A DNA stretch of 64,000 nt from Przewalskia tangutica. Taxonomy: Eukaryota > Streptophyta > Magnoliopsida > Solanales > Solanaceae. A program made the position numbers and the translations under genes. Below the pieces are notes generated by a model. It saw nothing but the letters and a program-made list of their open reading frames with translations, was not told where the DNA came from and made no database searches. This document shows, piece by piece, positions 1-10,478 of the stretch. Positions within the stretch are counted from its first letter, which is position 1; each line of letters starts with the position of its first letter. The stretch covers positions 15,183,368-15,247,367 of the forward strand of contig CM056721.1 of assembly GCA_029844215.1 (NCBI GenBank), in the 5' to 3' direction.

Positions 1-484
1 GATATAGTGATGCAAATTGGATCACCGGATCGTTTGAAGTTAAATCCACGAGTGGATATGTTTTCACCGTTATGAGGAGCGTGTCTTGAAATCATCAAAC
101 AGATACGCATCGCCCGCTCTACAATGGAATCGTAATTTATAGCTTTAGACAAGGCCGAAGGTTTGAATGGCTCTTAATTTCTTAGAAGATATTTCATTCT
201 GGCCCAAACCTTTGGTTCCTATATATATACATTGTGACAGTCAAGCAACAATAGGTAGGGCAGAGAGCGTAATGTATAACGGAAAATCTCGTCACATACG
301 ACGGAGACACAATACCGTTAGACAACTCCTCTCTAGTTGCGTTATCACAATTGATTATGTAAAGTCAAGAGATAACGTGGCGGATCCGCTTACAAAAGGC
401 TTATCTAGAGAGGGAGTTAGTAGATCATCAATGGGAATGGGGTTAAGGCCAAGGACAAGTCATCATGGCGGTAACTCTACCTAG
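1..484 (+). pseudogene. copia polyprotein remnant, RNase H domain
   Basis: This is the C-terminal end of a copia pol. The first readable piece gives SDANW and KSTSGY, the start of the RNase H domain. It then breaks: a stop follows the residues VMRSV, and in another frame a stop lies in the usual STMES-F-IAL stretch. The 167-484 piece continues with FLEDI, HCDSQA, the basic stretch SRHIRRRHN and the closing DNVADPLTKGL motif that ends copia RNase H domains. The remnant cannot make a full enzyme. Confidence 0.85.
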
Positions 485-1053
485 CAGACTGGAGATCCCA
501 AGAGCTAGGTTCAAGGAGATCAAATAAAGTTGTGACTGACGGTTCAACATTGTCAAATAACTCAACTCATTCTCGGATGAAGACAATGTTCAGAAATAAG
601 AATACGACTTTATGGCTTGTTAATAAAGCATTAAAGGTTTTTTAATGGTTATCTAAATCTGGCAATGTATGACCAGATAATGTGGCTATAAGACCACATG
701 TTTAGAAATCACCTATGTGAGTGTTAAGTGTAAGCCGCTTTAAAGGGGAATGACAGTGTAGACCCATTCTCTATGCACTCATGAGACCGGCTGTTACGGT
801 CAAACGAACACAATCGTGAGAACCATAAACGGTTGAGGGTTGATTGTGTGTCTTATGTTGTTTAGGTATACAACAAAGTTCGACGGTTCAAAGATATCAA
901 ATCTACCGATTGATCGAGTATATCCGATATAAGTTCACTACGAAAAGTTCAAAGGGAAATCTACTTATCCAGATGCAGTCAATTCTCGCTTGTATATCAC
1001 ACTCGTCTGTACATTCTTTTATCTTATAGACATTCCCCATTCATGTGGGGGAT

Positions 1054-1864
1054 TGTTGAGTTTTGATGTTGGTGAATGAGAAATGATGGGATGAAAATTA
1101 AAGGGAGTAAAATATTCTTTTGTCCCACATCGAAAAAAGAGAAGGAAAGAGAGGTGTATATATTACATTACACCTTCTCTAGTTGCTAAAAGGGTTGAGA
1201 GGGCAAGAACCCCTCGCGCCGTCGTCATCGCTCGCTCGGCTCGGCTTCGGATTTGGAAAAAAATTGATTGATAATCTTTTTGGACAAATGTTTCTTTAAT
1301 TAATTAATTATTTAATTTAAAATCATTCCAAACGGATCGACCCAAGACCCGCGACCGACCCGTCCGGCTTAAGCCCTTTCTTTTCGAATTTCCCTCCAAA
1401 ATTTGGTGACTATTCTGAATGGTTGCAAACATTCAGAATCAGTACCTCCAAAACCTATAAATTCTTGATTGTTCCAAGAATTTATTCATTCAATTCTTCT
1501 ATGAATTTCAACATTCAACTCAAAAATTTTGTCTTCTTTCTGTGTGATATACTGCCGTTGAGTGGTTCGCTGCTACCGGAATTTGGAATACTACTATTCT
1601 GGTAAGATAATCGTTCTATCCTGGGAGACGATATTCCGTTAACCTAGAAATCGTGAGGAATAATTTCCTTAAGGACACACTTTGAACTAAGTGGACTCGA
1701 TTACATTCTGAAATTATTTTTCAAAACAGATTCTGTTTTCGTTTATTGTTTCATGATCAATTTACTGTTAAGTAATGTTTATATCGTGTAATCTGTTTCA
1801 CTAAGTGATTAACAGATTATGGTTGAAACATTATTTAGTCAAATATAGATTATTATACCTAACA
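1054..1864 (+). repeat. 3' LTR of the copia element (811 bp)
   Basis: The LTR starts TGTTGAG right after the purine-rich tract ATGTGGGGGAT (1043-1053) and ends CTAACA. The termini therefore form the usual TGTT..AACA inverted ends. A TATA-like GTATATATTA at about 1156-1165 is the probable LTR promoter. The 5' LTR is outside the window, so length and target duplication cannot be checked. Confidence 0.7.
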
Positions 1865-2486
1865 AAAAAGACCAATAAATTGATAGAGATATGATTGAAA
1901 AATGAAAACAGATACTTGAGGAGAATTAAAAAGAAAGTCCCGAGAAGACAAAAAGTAACATCGCCATAATAACCGTGAAAGATCATGCAAATTTTTAATA
2001 TTAATCACGCCATAATAGTTGTTCATAATAGACCATGCAACTGTTGGAAAAATGAATTTGAAAATTTTGAATTATTAATACTAAGAATAAAATAGAAAAA
2101 AAATAATAAATTATCTCTTAATTTTTTTAATATAAATTTATAACATACGAGGAATATGAACTTGAACAAATATAAGAAAAATATATACAAAAAATATGAA
2201 GTATTAGTCCAAAAGTTAATATGTGTCCGAGCTGATCATATTTGTTTGTTTTTCATGCCCAGACAAAACAAAATAGTACTACACTTTTCAGTGGCATTTG
2301 TCCCATGCTTTTCCAGACTAAAAAGAAAAAAAATGGCAGTGTGAATCAATACAAAGAGCAAATTAGGTGCACAACTAACTTTTCTTATTTGAGTTATTTT
2401 CTCCTACTACATTCTTGAAACCCTGATGTAAAAAGGGGTAACAAAGAAAGAAAGATTAATTCAAGAAAAATTGATATTGATCAACA
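1865..2486. other. AT-rich intergenic DNA, upstream of the PMD pseudogene
   Basis: No gene, tRNA or clear repeat was seen. The stretch is very AT-rich. The last ~100 bases would be the 5' UTR/promoter of the following broken gene. Confidence 0.5.
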
Positions 2487-4536
2487 ATGGTGGATACTTC
2501 AGAAGATGCAATCATGGAAGAAAGAGAGGAGCTCATGGTTTCACCTGTTGATGATGAAGAAGTAAAGCCCATTTTCTAAAACCAATTATCTGCTGAAAAA
2601 CTCCCTTTTATCCCTTCAAGACCCAAAATTTCTTGTTCTTCACTAAAGGTTCAGTTTAGGGGTGGTTGTGTCTAAATGGGTGAATCAGTTAAAGAAATAT
2701 CAAGAAATATGGAAAAAAGTTGGAATCTTTGAAGCTATTATAGCTTCCACATTCAAGGTTTATAGGCACAATGATTTGAATCTTGCTCTAGCAGAGAAAT
2801 GGTGTTTGGAGACTAATACATTCATTTTACCATGGGGAGAAGCAACTATTACTTTGGAGGATATGGTAGTTTTGGGTGGTTTCTCTGTATTAGGCCATTG
2901 TGTGTTGAAACCTGTTAAGACCAAAGATTCTGTTGAAGTTGAAAAAACTCTTTGTGAGGCTCTTAAAGTTATCAGAGCGCTTAAAATGAATGTTACTCAC
3001 CATGCCTGGATGGAATATTTTGCAGGAAAAGGTGACCAATTGGAGCATGTTGCATTTTTGACCCTTTGGTTGTCAAGGTATGTGCTTCCTGCTAGAAGTT
3101 ATCAGACTGTGGCCAGAGCTCTTTTTCCTATTTCAATTTATCTTTCTCAAGGGATTCCAATAGCACTTGCCCCTCCTGTTCTTGCTAGTATTTATAGAGA
3201 TTTAAATTTGCTTAAACAGTTGATGATATCTTCAGCTGAACAGAGTAGTAATTCTAGATGTATGGAAGATGAGTCGGATCTTATCCTTCGCGCTCCTCTT
3301 CATTTTGTTCAGCTATGGGCATGGGAGAGATTTCTCAATTTGCAGCCCAAGCCTAGTGTTATTTACTGTGGGGAGCCAAGAGTCGCTAGATGGGACAAGG
3401 TGAAAAAACTAAATTCTGTGGACAATAGAACCTGCAGCGGAATGTTTTCTGTGGCGTCCTTACGCTATTGATACTGTGAAGAACTGGGACATCAGCAAAT
3501 TTTACAAGGAAAGGGAGGAGTATGTGTTGGTTGGACCAAAAATGGAAAGTGAAATCTTGATTTTTGCTCGCCTTGTCCGAGCTTCTAAATTAGTTGGGAT
3601 GGATAGTGTAGAGCTGTATAACCCTCATAGAGTATCAATGCAATTTGGATTCGATCAAGATGTGCCCGGTTGTGTGAATCATGCTTGGAGCGATTATGAC
3701 AGATCAATTAAAGATACTAAGCTCTATATACCTTCTAGGCTCTTCGAGCCAGATGTTAGCAAACGATACTGGAGTGGTGGAAGAACCAAAACGTTGCACC
3801 TGGACAGCGGTCTGAAACTCGTGAAAGGATGCCAAGAATGTCGTGGGGACACCACGAAGAGATGAATGCCTCTGTATGTTGTGAAATTTTGCAGAAATGT
3901 GATGAGGTTAGAAAAGATGGTAGTTTTCAGGATTGTGAAATGATAGCTGTAGAATCATCAGATGATGATGACAATATACCAATTTCGGAATCTTTACGTA
4001 GGAGGAAACTCATGAAGAAAGAAATTACTCTACCTGGTTATCAAGAACCCCTAATTACCATCCAAAGCCGAACTTCTTCAGCTTCAAATCATGGAACTGC
4101 TAGAGAAAGGGAGACTATATTGGAATCAAAACCGTTAAGCGAAAATCTTGAGACTTTAAATGGAAAATCAGAGCAATTAAATGGACATGAATCATATGTA
4201 GTTAAAGAAATGGTGCCACTAGAGAGCAAGGACAACAATGAGAAAGGTGACTGTAAGCTCAATTTCCCTGATAGTATCAACTTTGCAAGTGACGGTACAT
4301 ATGCAGATAGGGAAATTAGTAAATATGCAGAATTTTCAAGTAATAGTGTGGAAGAACCTAAGGTAACTGCAAAGAGTACAAACATAATTGAAGGAAATAT
4401 GGAGATGGAAAACATTAACAACCATGAGAAAGCGAGCAGTAGATATGAAATGACTAATATTCTGAAACTTGAGATGAGGATTAAAAACCTTGAAAACATC
4501 AATGCTGGAAAGGCTCCAAGATTCAGGACAAGGTGA
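2487..4536 (+). pseudogene. plant mobile domain (PMD) / aminotransferase-like protein, broken
   Basis: The family is the PMD ('aminotransferase-like, plant mobile domain') proteins, which include host genes of the MAIN type and transposon-borne copies. The ATG at 2487 starts MVDTSEDAIMEE and hits TAA at 2577. The same frame continues past the stop to about 2655, after which the frame changes. From 2662 the PMD core is readable: YQEIWKKVGIFEAI, WCLETNTFILPWGEATITLEDM and GGFSVLG. A second frameshift near 3415-3430 leads to FLWRPYAIDTVKNWD, and a third near 3860 leads to the acidic, low-complexity C-terminal region. This ends in the conserved closing segment around MRIKNLENI (stop 4534-4536). 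One in-frame stop and at least three frame changes make it a pseudogene. No introns are visible in the coding part. Confidence 0.85.
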
Positions 4537-5333
4537 ACACAAGATAAAGATGAACTACAGAGCTGATGATTCTTTTACTAAGTCTTTTATTTTGTTCATA
4601 GAAGTTATATATTCTTCTCGATTGCCTAGTAATTGAAGATACTGAGATACTAGCTCATTCTTCTATTTAGGTCCTCTTGTAACTACCTCAGCTTTATGAA
4701 AATTTTACACTTGAATTATGTTTCAGTTCACACTTTCCAGGTTGCTAACTGTTTTGCATATCAACTGCCACGCAGAACCCTATTCTTCTTATTTTTTCCC
4801 CAGTGTTTGCTACGGTTGTGAATGCGAATTCAAGATTACAGATAACTTCCCCTATGCTAAATTTTTCGCCCTCCCTGGAGTTCATCTGGCACAGTTTGTT
4901 TCCCCAATTGAAGCTCAATCTACTATGTTATTGCAACTCTACGATCATGAAGCTCGCATAATTTGCTTTGATTGCTAGTAACTTTCCCATGAAACAACTT
5001 TGTTGAATATTATTACAACTCATGTGAATATCCGCACACATATCCTATAATTGAAATAACCACTGCTGCATTTCACTCATCAATTCTCATCCTTTCATTG
5101 TGTTAAAGATGGTCTGAACCTACATTACTTGGTAAAACATGGTTGCTATTGTTCTAGAATATCAAGTTACTCAGAACTCTGAGATTCATTTCAATTCTTT
5201 TTTTTCCTTTCCAAAACAAAGCAAATCAGAAAAATGAAAATTTCCCTTTATGGTGTGGAGAGTAATTAGAAGTAAAATTTCAGTAGGTGAGATAATACTG
5301 AACTTTGGTCATATTCTTGTCTAAAAAGTGTAT
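4430..5333 (+). repeat. copy A of a ~0.9-kb tandem duplication (PMD gene 3' end)
   Basis: This stretch starts in the last coding segment of the PMD pseudogene and runs through its 3' flank. It matches 5404-6270 with numerous substitutions and small indels, so the duplication is old. Shared landmarks are the 'LEMRI-NLEN' coding end, the phrase TATATTCTTCTC, and the final AACTTTGGTC-TATTCTTGTCT. Confidence 0.8.
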
Positions 5334-5403
5334 TTTTGTGTACTAGTCCTGCTAAAATTCGGCAAATGAGCAAAGCTTCAATTGAAGCACCGGAGGTATA
5401 ACA

Positions 5404-6270
5404 ATCATGAAAAAGGGAGCAGTAGAAATGAATGATCGATATACTGAAACTTGAGATGAGGATTAGAAACCTTGAAAACAGCTTTGCTGGAAAGGTTCCA
5501 AGACTCAGGACAAGGTGACAACACGATAAAAGCTATACTATAGTGCTGATGCTTCCCTAACTAAGTCTTGTTTTGTTCATAAAAGTTATATATTCTTCTC
5601 TATTGCCTAGTATTGGAAGAAAGTGCAACAATGCTGCTAGCTTATTCTTCTATTTAGGTCCTCCTGTAACTATCTCAGATTTATGAAAATTTTATACTTG
5701 ATTTCACTTGTTTGTATTCCAGGTTGCTAACTGTTTTCTATATTAACAACCATGCAAAACCTTCTTTTTTTCCCGGTGTTTGTGGCTGTTGTGAATGCAA
5801 AGCAAAGATTACAGATTACATCGTCTACGCTAATTTTTTGCCCTCCATGGAGTTCATCTAGCACAGTTAGTTCCTCATTTGAATTACTGCTTCCACTTCT
5901 ACAATCATGAAGCTCAAATAATTTGTTTGTTCGTCAGTACATGTCCCATGAAACAACTTTGTCGAATATTATATACGACCCGAGTAAAAATCTGCATGCT
6001 TCTATTATATTGAAATAACCACTGCTGCCTCATCTTTTCATTGTGTTGAACATGGTTTAAACCAGCATGATTGTTTTTGTTCCAGTATATCAAGTTATTC
6101 TGAAATCTGAACTCTGAAAATCTCATTTAATATTTTTTTTCTTCTCTTTGCAAAACAAAGCTAGTCGACTGATAAAAATCTCCTTTATGGGATGGAGAGT
6201 AATTAAAAGGAAAATTCCCAGTGGATGAGATAATATTGAACTTTGGTCGTATTCTTGTCTGAAAGTGTAC
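5404..6270 (+). repeat. copy B of the PMD 3'-end tandem duplication
   Basis: Diverged second copy of 4430-5333 in the same orientation. It carries only the last ~35 codons of the PMD gene followed by its 3' flank. There is no start codon and no independent coding capacity. Confidence 0.8.
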
Positions 6271-6484
6271 TTATTGCAGACAGACTCCAGAAAGAAAGAA
6301 AAAACTGCTGAAATTATTTCAAGGATCATTCATGAAATTATTTTCCCCTTGAACATATTCTTGAAGAGAAGATAGGTGGTTTTGGAATAGAAAATTACAG
6401 TGAATAGAAGTATAAACCTATGTACACTAGCAGGTCAATTTATATGGGAGAAACCATCAGATAATATGCTCAAGTTAAACACTG

Positions 6485-6685
6485 ATGGCAGTAACGGAAG
6501 GAAATATGGAGATGGGAAACATTAACAACCATGAGAAAGGAAGCAGTAGTTATGAAATGATGGATATACTGAAACTATATAGTTTAGCTTTATCTTGTTT
6601 TGACCTTGTCCTGATTCTTGGAACCTTTCTAGCAATGATGTTTTCAAGGTTTCTAATCCTCATCTCAAGTTTCGGAATACTAAGG
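6485..6685 (+). pseudogene. third PMD 3'-end fragment, with an inverted part
   Basis: Positions 6485-6576 repeat in sense the codons just before the PMD C-terminus (GNMEMGNINNHEKGSS). Positions 6575-6685 then repeat the final codons in antisense: on the minus strand they read KLEMRIRNLENIIARKVPR. The short string ATACTGAAAC lies at both joints in opposite orientation. This is a rearranged gene scrap, not a gene. Confidence 0.75.
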
Positions 6686-6746
6686 GCAGCCCGGTGCACT
6701 AAGCTCCCGCTATACGCGGGGTTCGGGGAAGGGCCGAACCACAAAG
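6685..6746 (-). mobile_element. fragment of an Au-like SINE
   Basis: The GC-rich stretch beginning GGGCAGCCCGGTGCACTAAG and continuing to a GGGAAGGGCCG motif matches what I remember of the 3' part of Au-type SINEs, read on the minus strand. Only about 60 bp remain and the tRNA-like promoter half is missing. It abuts the inverted PMD fragment exactly, so it may have taken part in that rearrangement. The identity is from memory only. Confidence 0.5.
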
Positions 6747-6886
6747 GTACGCACTCTTAGCTCACATTTCTTTTAAATTTCTTCAAAAGATTGTAGTAGT
6801 ACTGTATTTGATAAGAAGAAATGAAACAAACGTAAACTGCTACTACTTTACCTTATCCTAGCCAAGATCAACCTATGAAACAATAT

Positions 6887-8053
6887 TTAATTAATCTTAG
6901 AAAATGTTCCAGTCTCAGAGAAATTAGGTGCTTTGGGTTTTTCAGGTACTCCAAAGATCATATTATTTACTAGCTTCATAAAATCATAGGAGTAGATTTT
7001 TTTTCTCTTTCTCTGAGGAGGAACACGGCCAGGTCTCTTTCTCTTACAAGGCTCAGATTGATCAGTAGGAACCGGAACTGGATTTTGCCATCTCTCTATC
7101 TTTTTAAGGATCTCTTCAACAAGAGATCTTCCATATTCTCCAGTCGGGTCTCCTTTCGTCGAGTCCACTCGGGCTGCTAATGTACATTTGTTTGCTACCA
7201 GTTGATACGTTTGGATCCTAAAGTTAGGAGGTGCACTCTTGAATATTTCACATTGATTAATATAACCTGCTCCTAAAGGACGAACATCATAAATATGGGA
7301 GGGGAAGTTTGGTAAATCCTTCCTTTTGGCGCCAAGAAGTTCCACATCACAACGAAGCATTTTTGCCAATGACGAGAGACCACCAGCAGCACCCATAAGT
7401 TTCGCAGCAACCCCACGTCCAACAACAGCAGATATATTGGGAGCAATATATCCCATTCGATCCTCGACAAATTGGAAAACTTTTTTCTTTGAAGAATCAA
7501 GAGAAATTGCTCTGTTACATGCTTCATTTGTTTTGTGTAAAACGTTATTTGGTAATGGTTTGCCAATTGTAGTTGATGCTGAAACAGAGACAATGCTGAT
7601 GATTGCTGTGGGTAACAGTCCTTCCAAGTCCACAAGAGTTACATTCATTTGGTTGCCAATTTTTCTAACAACACGGGCATAATCAATTGGGTGAGGTAGA
7701 ATTGACTCTAACTCTGGAAATTTCAATCGATACTTGTCGCGTATGAAATTATGGATTATAACAATTTTATTCTCAATGTCAACTAATAAAGTACTGCAGG
7801 CTAGTATAAACTTATATTCTGGATCATCAACATCAACTTGGAGAACACCTTTACCTTTACTCGTGACATTCTCTTCAATTTTCTGAATTATGTCAATGTA
7901 GCGACGCGATTTTTGCAACTTGAAAACATTATCAATATCATCATCATCAAGCACTTTTCGATCTTCGTCCATGTGTTCAGCAATATCCAGATCAACAACA
8001 TTATTGGACAATTCCTCCACATCTGCCACGAGCGAATCGGCTAGAATCGTCAT
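6887..8053 (-). CDS. Prp31-like U4/U6 snRNP protein, shortened intronless paralogue
   Basis: Prp31 binds the 15.5K-U4 snRNA complex and holds U4/U6 to U5 in the tri-snRNP. This 388-aa frame reads as one exon. The start at 8053 (MTILADSL) was chosen because Prp31 proteins begin MATLADSF-like; an in-frame ATG at 8149 would add 32 unrelated residues. The acidic N-terminus is followed by the Prp31/Nop core, including LQKSRRYIDI, HNFIRDKYRLKFPELES, HPIDYARVV and the signature RMGYIAPNISAVVG..KLMGAAGGLSSLAKM. The basic segment KRKRPGR follows. Plant Prp31 is about 485 aa as I remember it. Here roughly 90 residues before the conserved ending (SETGTFSK) are missing, and many core positions differ. 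It could be an old retrocopy or a divergent functional paralogue. The frame is fully open, which argues against simple decay. Confidence 0.75.
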   Translation of the reverse strand: MTILADSLVADVEELSNNVVDLDIAEHMDEDRKVLDDDDIDNVFKLQKSRRYIDIIQKIEENVTSKGKGVLQVDVDDPEYKFILACSTLLVDIENKIVIIHNFIRDKYRLKFPELESILPHPIDYARVVRKIGNQMNVTLVDLEGLLPTAIISIVSVSASTTIGKPLPNNVLHKTNEACNRAISLDSSKKKVFQFVEDRMGYIAPNISAVVGRGVAAKLMGAAGGLSSLAKMLRCDVELLGAKRKDLPNFPSHIYDVRPLGAGYINQCEIFKSAPPNFRIQTYQLVANKCTLAARVDSTKGDPTGEYGRSLVEEILKKIERWQNPVPVPTDQSEPCKRKRPGRVPPQRKRKKIYSYDFMKLVNNMIFGVPEKPKAPNFSETGTFSKIN

Positions 8054-8149
8054 CGTATTTGTTGCGGCGCTGGGGATGGAATTAACAAGGAATCGACTAC
8101 TGCGTGCTTTATATTTTCCTGATATGTATGGAAAGCTAGAAAATCGCAA

Positions 8150-8833
8150 TACCCTATTTATTGACGGAAAAGAAAAATTCTTTCACCTAAATAAAAAGAA
8201 GGGAAAGGGATCAAGTTTGCCCTCCAAGTATGCTTTATAGTTTAAAATTATCTTTTTCGTTAGCATACTTATTAATTATTACATTTGCTATTACATAGAT
8301 GAAAGTTTGACTTAGACTTTATCATACTTAAAAAAATTGACATGTCATATCCACGTAGGATCAACCTAGGCTTCCACTCAATTATTTTAACCCGTTACCC
8401 TCCTTATATTTTTTCAACCCGATCCATTTCAGAAGAAGAGGTAATCGCTTTCTTGGTCGGGGAGAAAGAAAAAAAGGGAGGCTTTGAGAACTGAAACTCT
8501 AGTTCATCGATCTCTTGGTAATCGGCCTAAGGGGTACGAATTTTTTCCCTTTTTCTTGCTAATCGATAGTGTTAGGTTGTTGTGTTCGTTTCTGTTTAAT
8601 TTTTGCCGATTTAGCGACTAGGGTTTCGTATGTATTTCATTTTTTTGTGTTTTTGTTTCAATTTCGCTTTATCTTCAAGTTTTTTTAATAGTACAAGTTT
8701 GTCCGTTGAAGAATTTTATATATTTTGGATCTATATGTTCATGATTTTATCTAGGGTTTTTAACTTCAACCAGCATTTTCCTCTCCTACCAGCCTTCCTC
8801 TTCAACCTAAATTATGTTAGTTCCTCTAAAAAA
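8150..8833 (+). other. intergenic stretch and leader region of the GRF-finger gene
   Basis: No coding sequence. It lies between the divergent Prp31-like gene and the GRF-finger gene and so holds both promoters. A purine-rich stretch at about 8460-8500 and pyrimidine-rich stretches near 8545 and 8640-8700 look like leader/intron sequence of the GRF gene. No TATA box stands out. Confidence 0.4.
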
Positions 8834-9316
8834 ATGTCTCAAGTGAGTTCTTCTTCACAAAGGAGGTGCAATTATGGTATGATTGCGAATCAATTTACTT
8901 GACGACTCTTTCTAATCCTGGAAGAAAATTCTTCAAATGCCCCAAGGCTAAGGTAACTAATGTTTATGTAATTCTTCAATTTACTTCGACGACTCTTGTT
9001 GCGTTTTGGGTCATTTTTTTGGACTTATTTTGTTGTTGATTCATGCTTCATTTTTTGTTTATAGAGAAGTTCTTGTGGATATTGGCAATGTGAGGATGAA
9101 AAATACTCCGAAAATTTCGTCGGCGAATTAATGTCGTCATTGGATGCGTTTAAAAATGAAATAGCAGATCTTAAGAATGAAAGAGATAAGTTGAAAGAAG
9201 AAATAGCTGCGTTGAAAAATACAAATGAAGAAAATAATATCTTTGAGGCGCAAATATCTCTCTCTTTAAGGAAATTCAAACCCACCGCAATAAAATCTTT
9301 ACCGATCCAGCAGTAA
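8834..9316 (+). pseudogene. small GRF-type zinc-finger protein with coiled coil, frameshifted
   Basis: Exon 1 is 8834-8952 (MSQVSSSSQRRCNYGM..) and exon 2 is 9065-9316, with GT at 8953 and AG at 9063-9064. Joined, they give the GRF finger pattern NPGRKFFKCPKAK then SSCGYWQCEDEKYSENF. A lysine/glutamate-rich coiled coil follows (KNEIADLKNERDKLKEEIAA). Two defects are visible. A single base is missing at about 8897-8903 (ACTTGACGACT), putting a stop after NQFT. The usual second finger cysteine (C-x-C-G) is Tyr in CNYG. Proteins of this kind are short and common in plant genomes, sometimes near transposons; their role is not established. The splice sites are intact, so it may still be transcribed. 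Confidence 0.7.
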
Positions 9317-9750
9317 TCTTTCTGATTTGTCCCCTCCATGATACAACAGTCCGACAACGTCGTACTACTTAACGAACTCTCGACAAGATATTGAGTCCAA
9401 AATAACACCTTCTTTGGACTAAATAAAACTCTTTTTTATCTCAATTTTTTCATACACTCTATATTTTCTCCTTGTTCATAATGTAAGGATGACAATCAAT
9501 TTATAGGAGAGAAATTCATCCTTGAATAATATTTTAAATAGTTAGTGGGAAAATTTAATTTTCATTTATTAGTGGAAGAAAAAATTATTTCCAACTTTTA
9601 ATGGTGGAAGAAAATATTATTTTCAACTTTTAATAGTAGAAGATATTTTATTATTAAAATGCTACAAAAAAAATCCAACAATATAAAGAGTATAGTAATT
9701 AATAATTTGAATATTTTAAAAAATTATGACAAAAATGGAATTCTTGAACT
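9317..9750. other. AT-rich intergenic DNA
   Basis: No gene seen. It contains imperfect repeats of a motif like GTGGAAGAAAATATTATTT around 9570-9640. Confidence 0.4.
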
Positions 9751-10050
9751 TGGGTGCGTTTGGTTCGCGTAGGGTAAACGGAATGAAATCCAGTAAGGGA
9801 ATAGAAAGGAAAGGAAGGAAATTATCCTAATTGTCCCTACATGTTTGGTTCTGGGTGGTCCGGGGTTCAGGGTCCGGGTGATTCGGGGTTCGGGATCCGG
9901 GAAAGAGAATGGGGGGAATCAATCTAAGGGAAAGGGAATGAAAAAGAGGGTAAAAGAAATGGAAAAGTAGGCCAAACAAACAATTTCAAAGAAAATCAGA
10001 AGATTTCATTCTCTTTCCCTTTCTTTATTTCCCCGAACCAAACGCACCCA
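9751..10050. mobile_element. MITE with perfect 17-bp terminal inverted repeats
   Basis: The element starts TGGGTGCGTTTGGTTCG and ends with the exact reverse complement CGAACCAAACGCACCCA, 300 bp apart. The interior is purine-rich and has GGGTCCGGG-like repeats at 9855-9900. No coding capacity. The GGTGCGTTTGG-type ends resemble PIF/Harbinger or hAT MITEs, but no matching target duplication is visible, so the superfamily stays open. Confidence 0.75.
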
Positions 10051-10478
10051 GACCCAAAACTGGTAATAAAGACAGTCGAGAGGAGAGCATAGGCCATAGC
10101 GCTTCGTGCAAACCAAATTAATAAAAATATATATATATATATTATGTTTGACGCACCTTTTTTTTTTTTGTCTCACTACAAGAATGAATTTAAATTCCAT
10201 GAGCCAAACAATATAAGGTTTTGATTAATTTATTTGTGAGAAAAAAGGAATCGTCCCACATAATAAATATTTTCAAATAAATTGGAGGAATAAGTAGTTG
10301 GTTCATTCAACCAATAAAAAGAACACACACACGCTAACGGAAGGGAAGTCCTCTCACTTAGTTAACTCCGCCACCTCCAACGGAGCTCTCCAAGTTCAAC
10401 ACACACTATATATCTCCCTCCTTCTTCCCCTCTGCCCCCCCACATTTCAATCTCCACAAAACCCTAATAATCACAACA
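10051..10478 (+). promoter_or_regulatory. promoter and 5' UTR of the plastid LPD gene
   Basis: A TATA box (CACTATATATCTCC) at about 10404-10417 lies ~70 bp upstream of the ATG at 10479. The pyrimidine-rich leader between them is typical of plant 5' UTRs. An (AT)n run at about 10126-10141 and a T-run at about 10158-10169 lie further upstream. Confidence 0.55.

Larger units (their letters stand above)
1..1864 (+). mobile_element. 3' end of a Ty1-copia retrotransposon
   Basis: The window opens inside the RNase H part of a copia polyprotein and runs through the 3' untranslated part to a complete 3' LTR. The left part of the element lies outside the window. RNase H pieces are readable at about 1-90 (motif SDANW, then TSGYVF) and 167-484. 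The order RNase H, polypurine tract, LTR is the normal 3' end of such elements. The stretch 485-1040 has no coding sense and looks like element 3' UTR. The element is dead, since the reading frame is broken by stops and frame changes. The copia assignment is firm; the lineage is not determined. Confidence 0.88.

Noticed and set aside
4089..4502. 137-codon minus-strand frame over the PMD pseudogene
   Set aside because: Antisense shadow of the PMD C-terminal region; hydrophobic look comes from the complement of acidic codons, with no homology.
7326..7682. Plus-strand 118-codon frame within the Prp31-like gene
   Set aside because: Complement of the conserved Nop core; the minus-strand reading carries all recognisable motifs.
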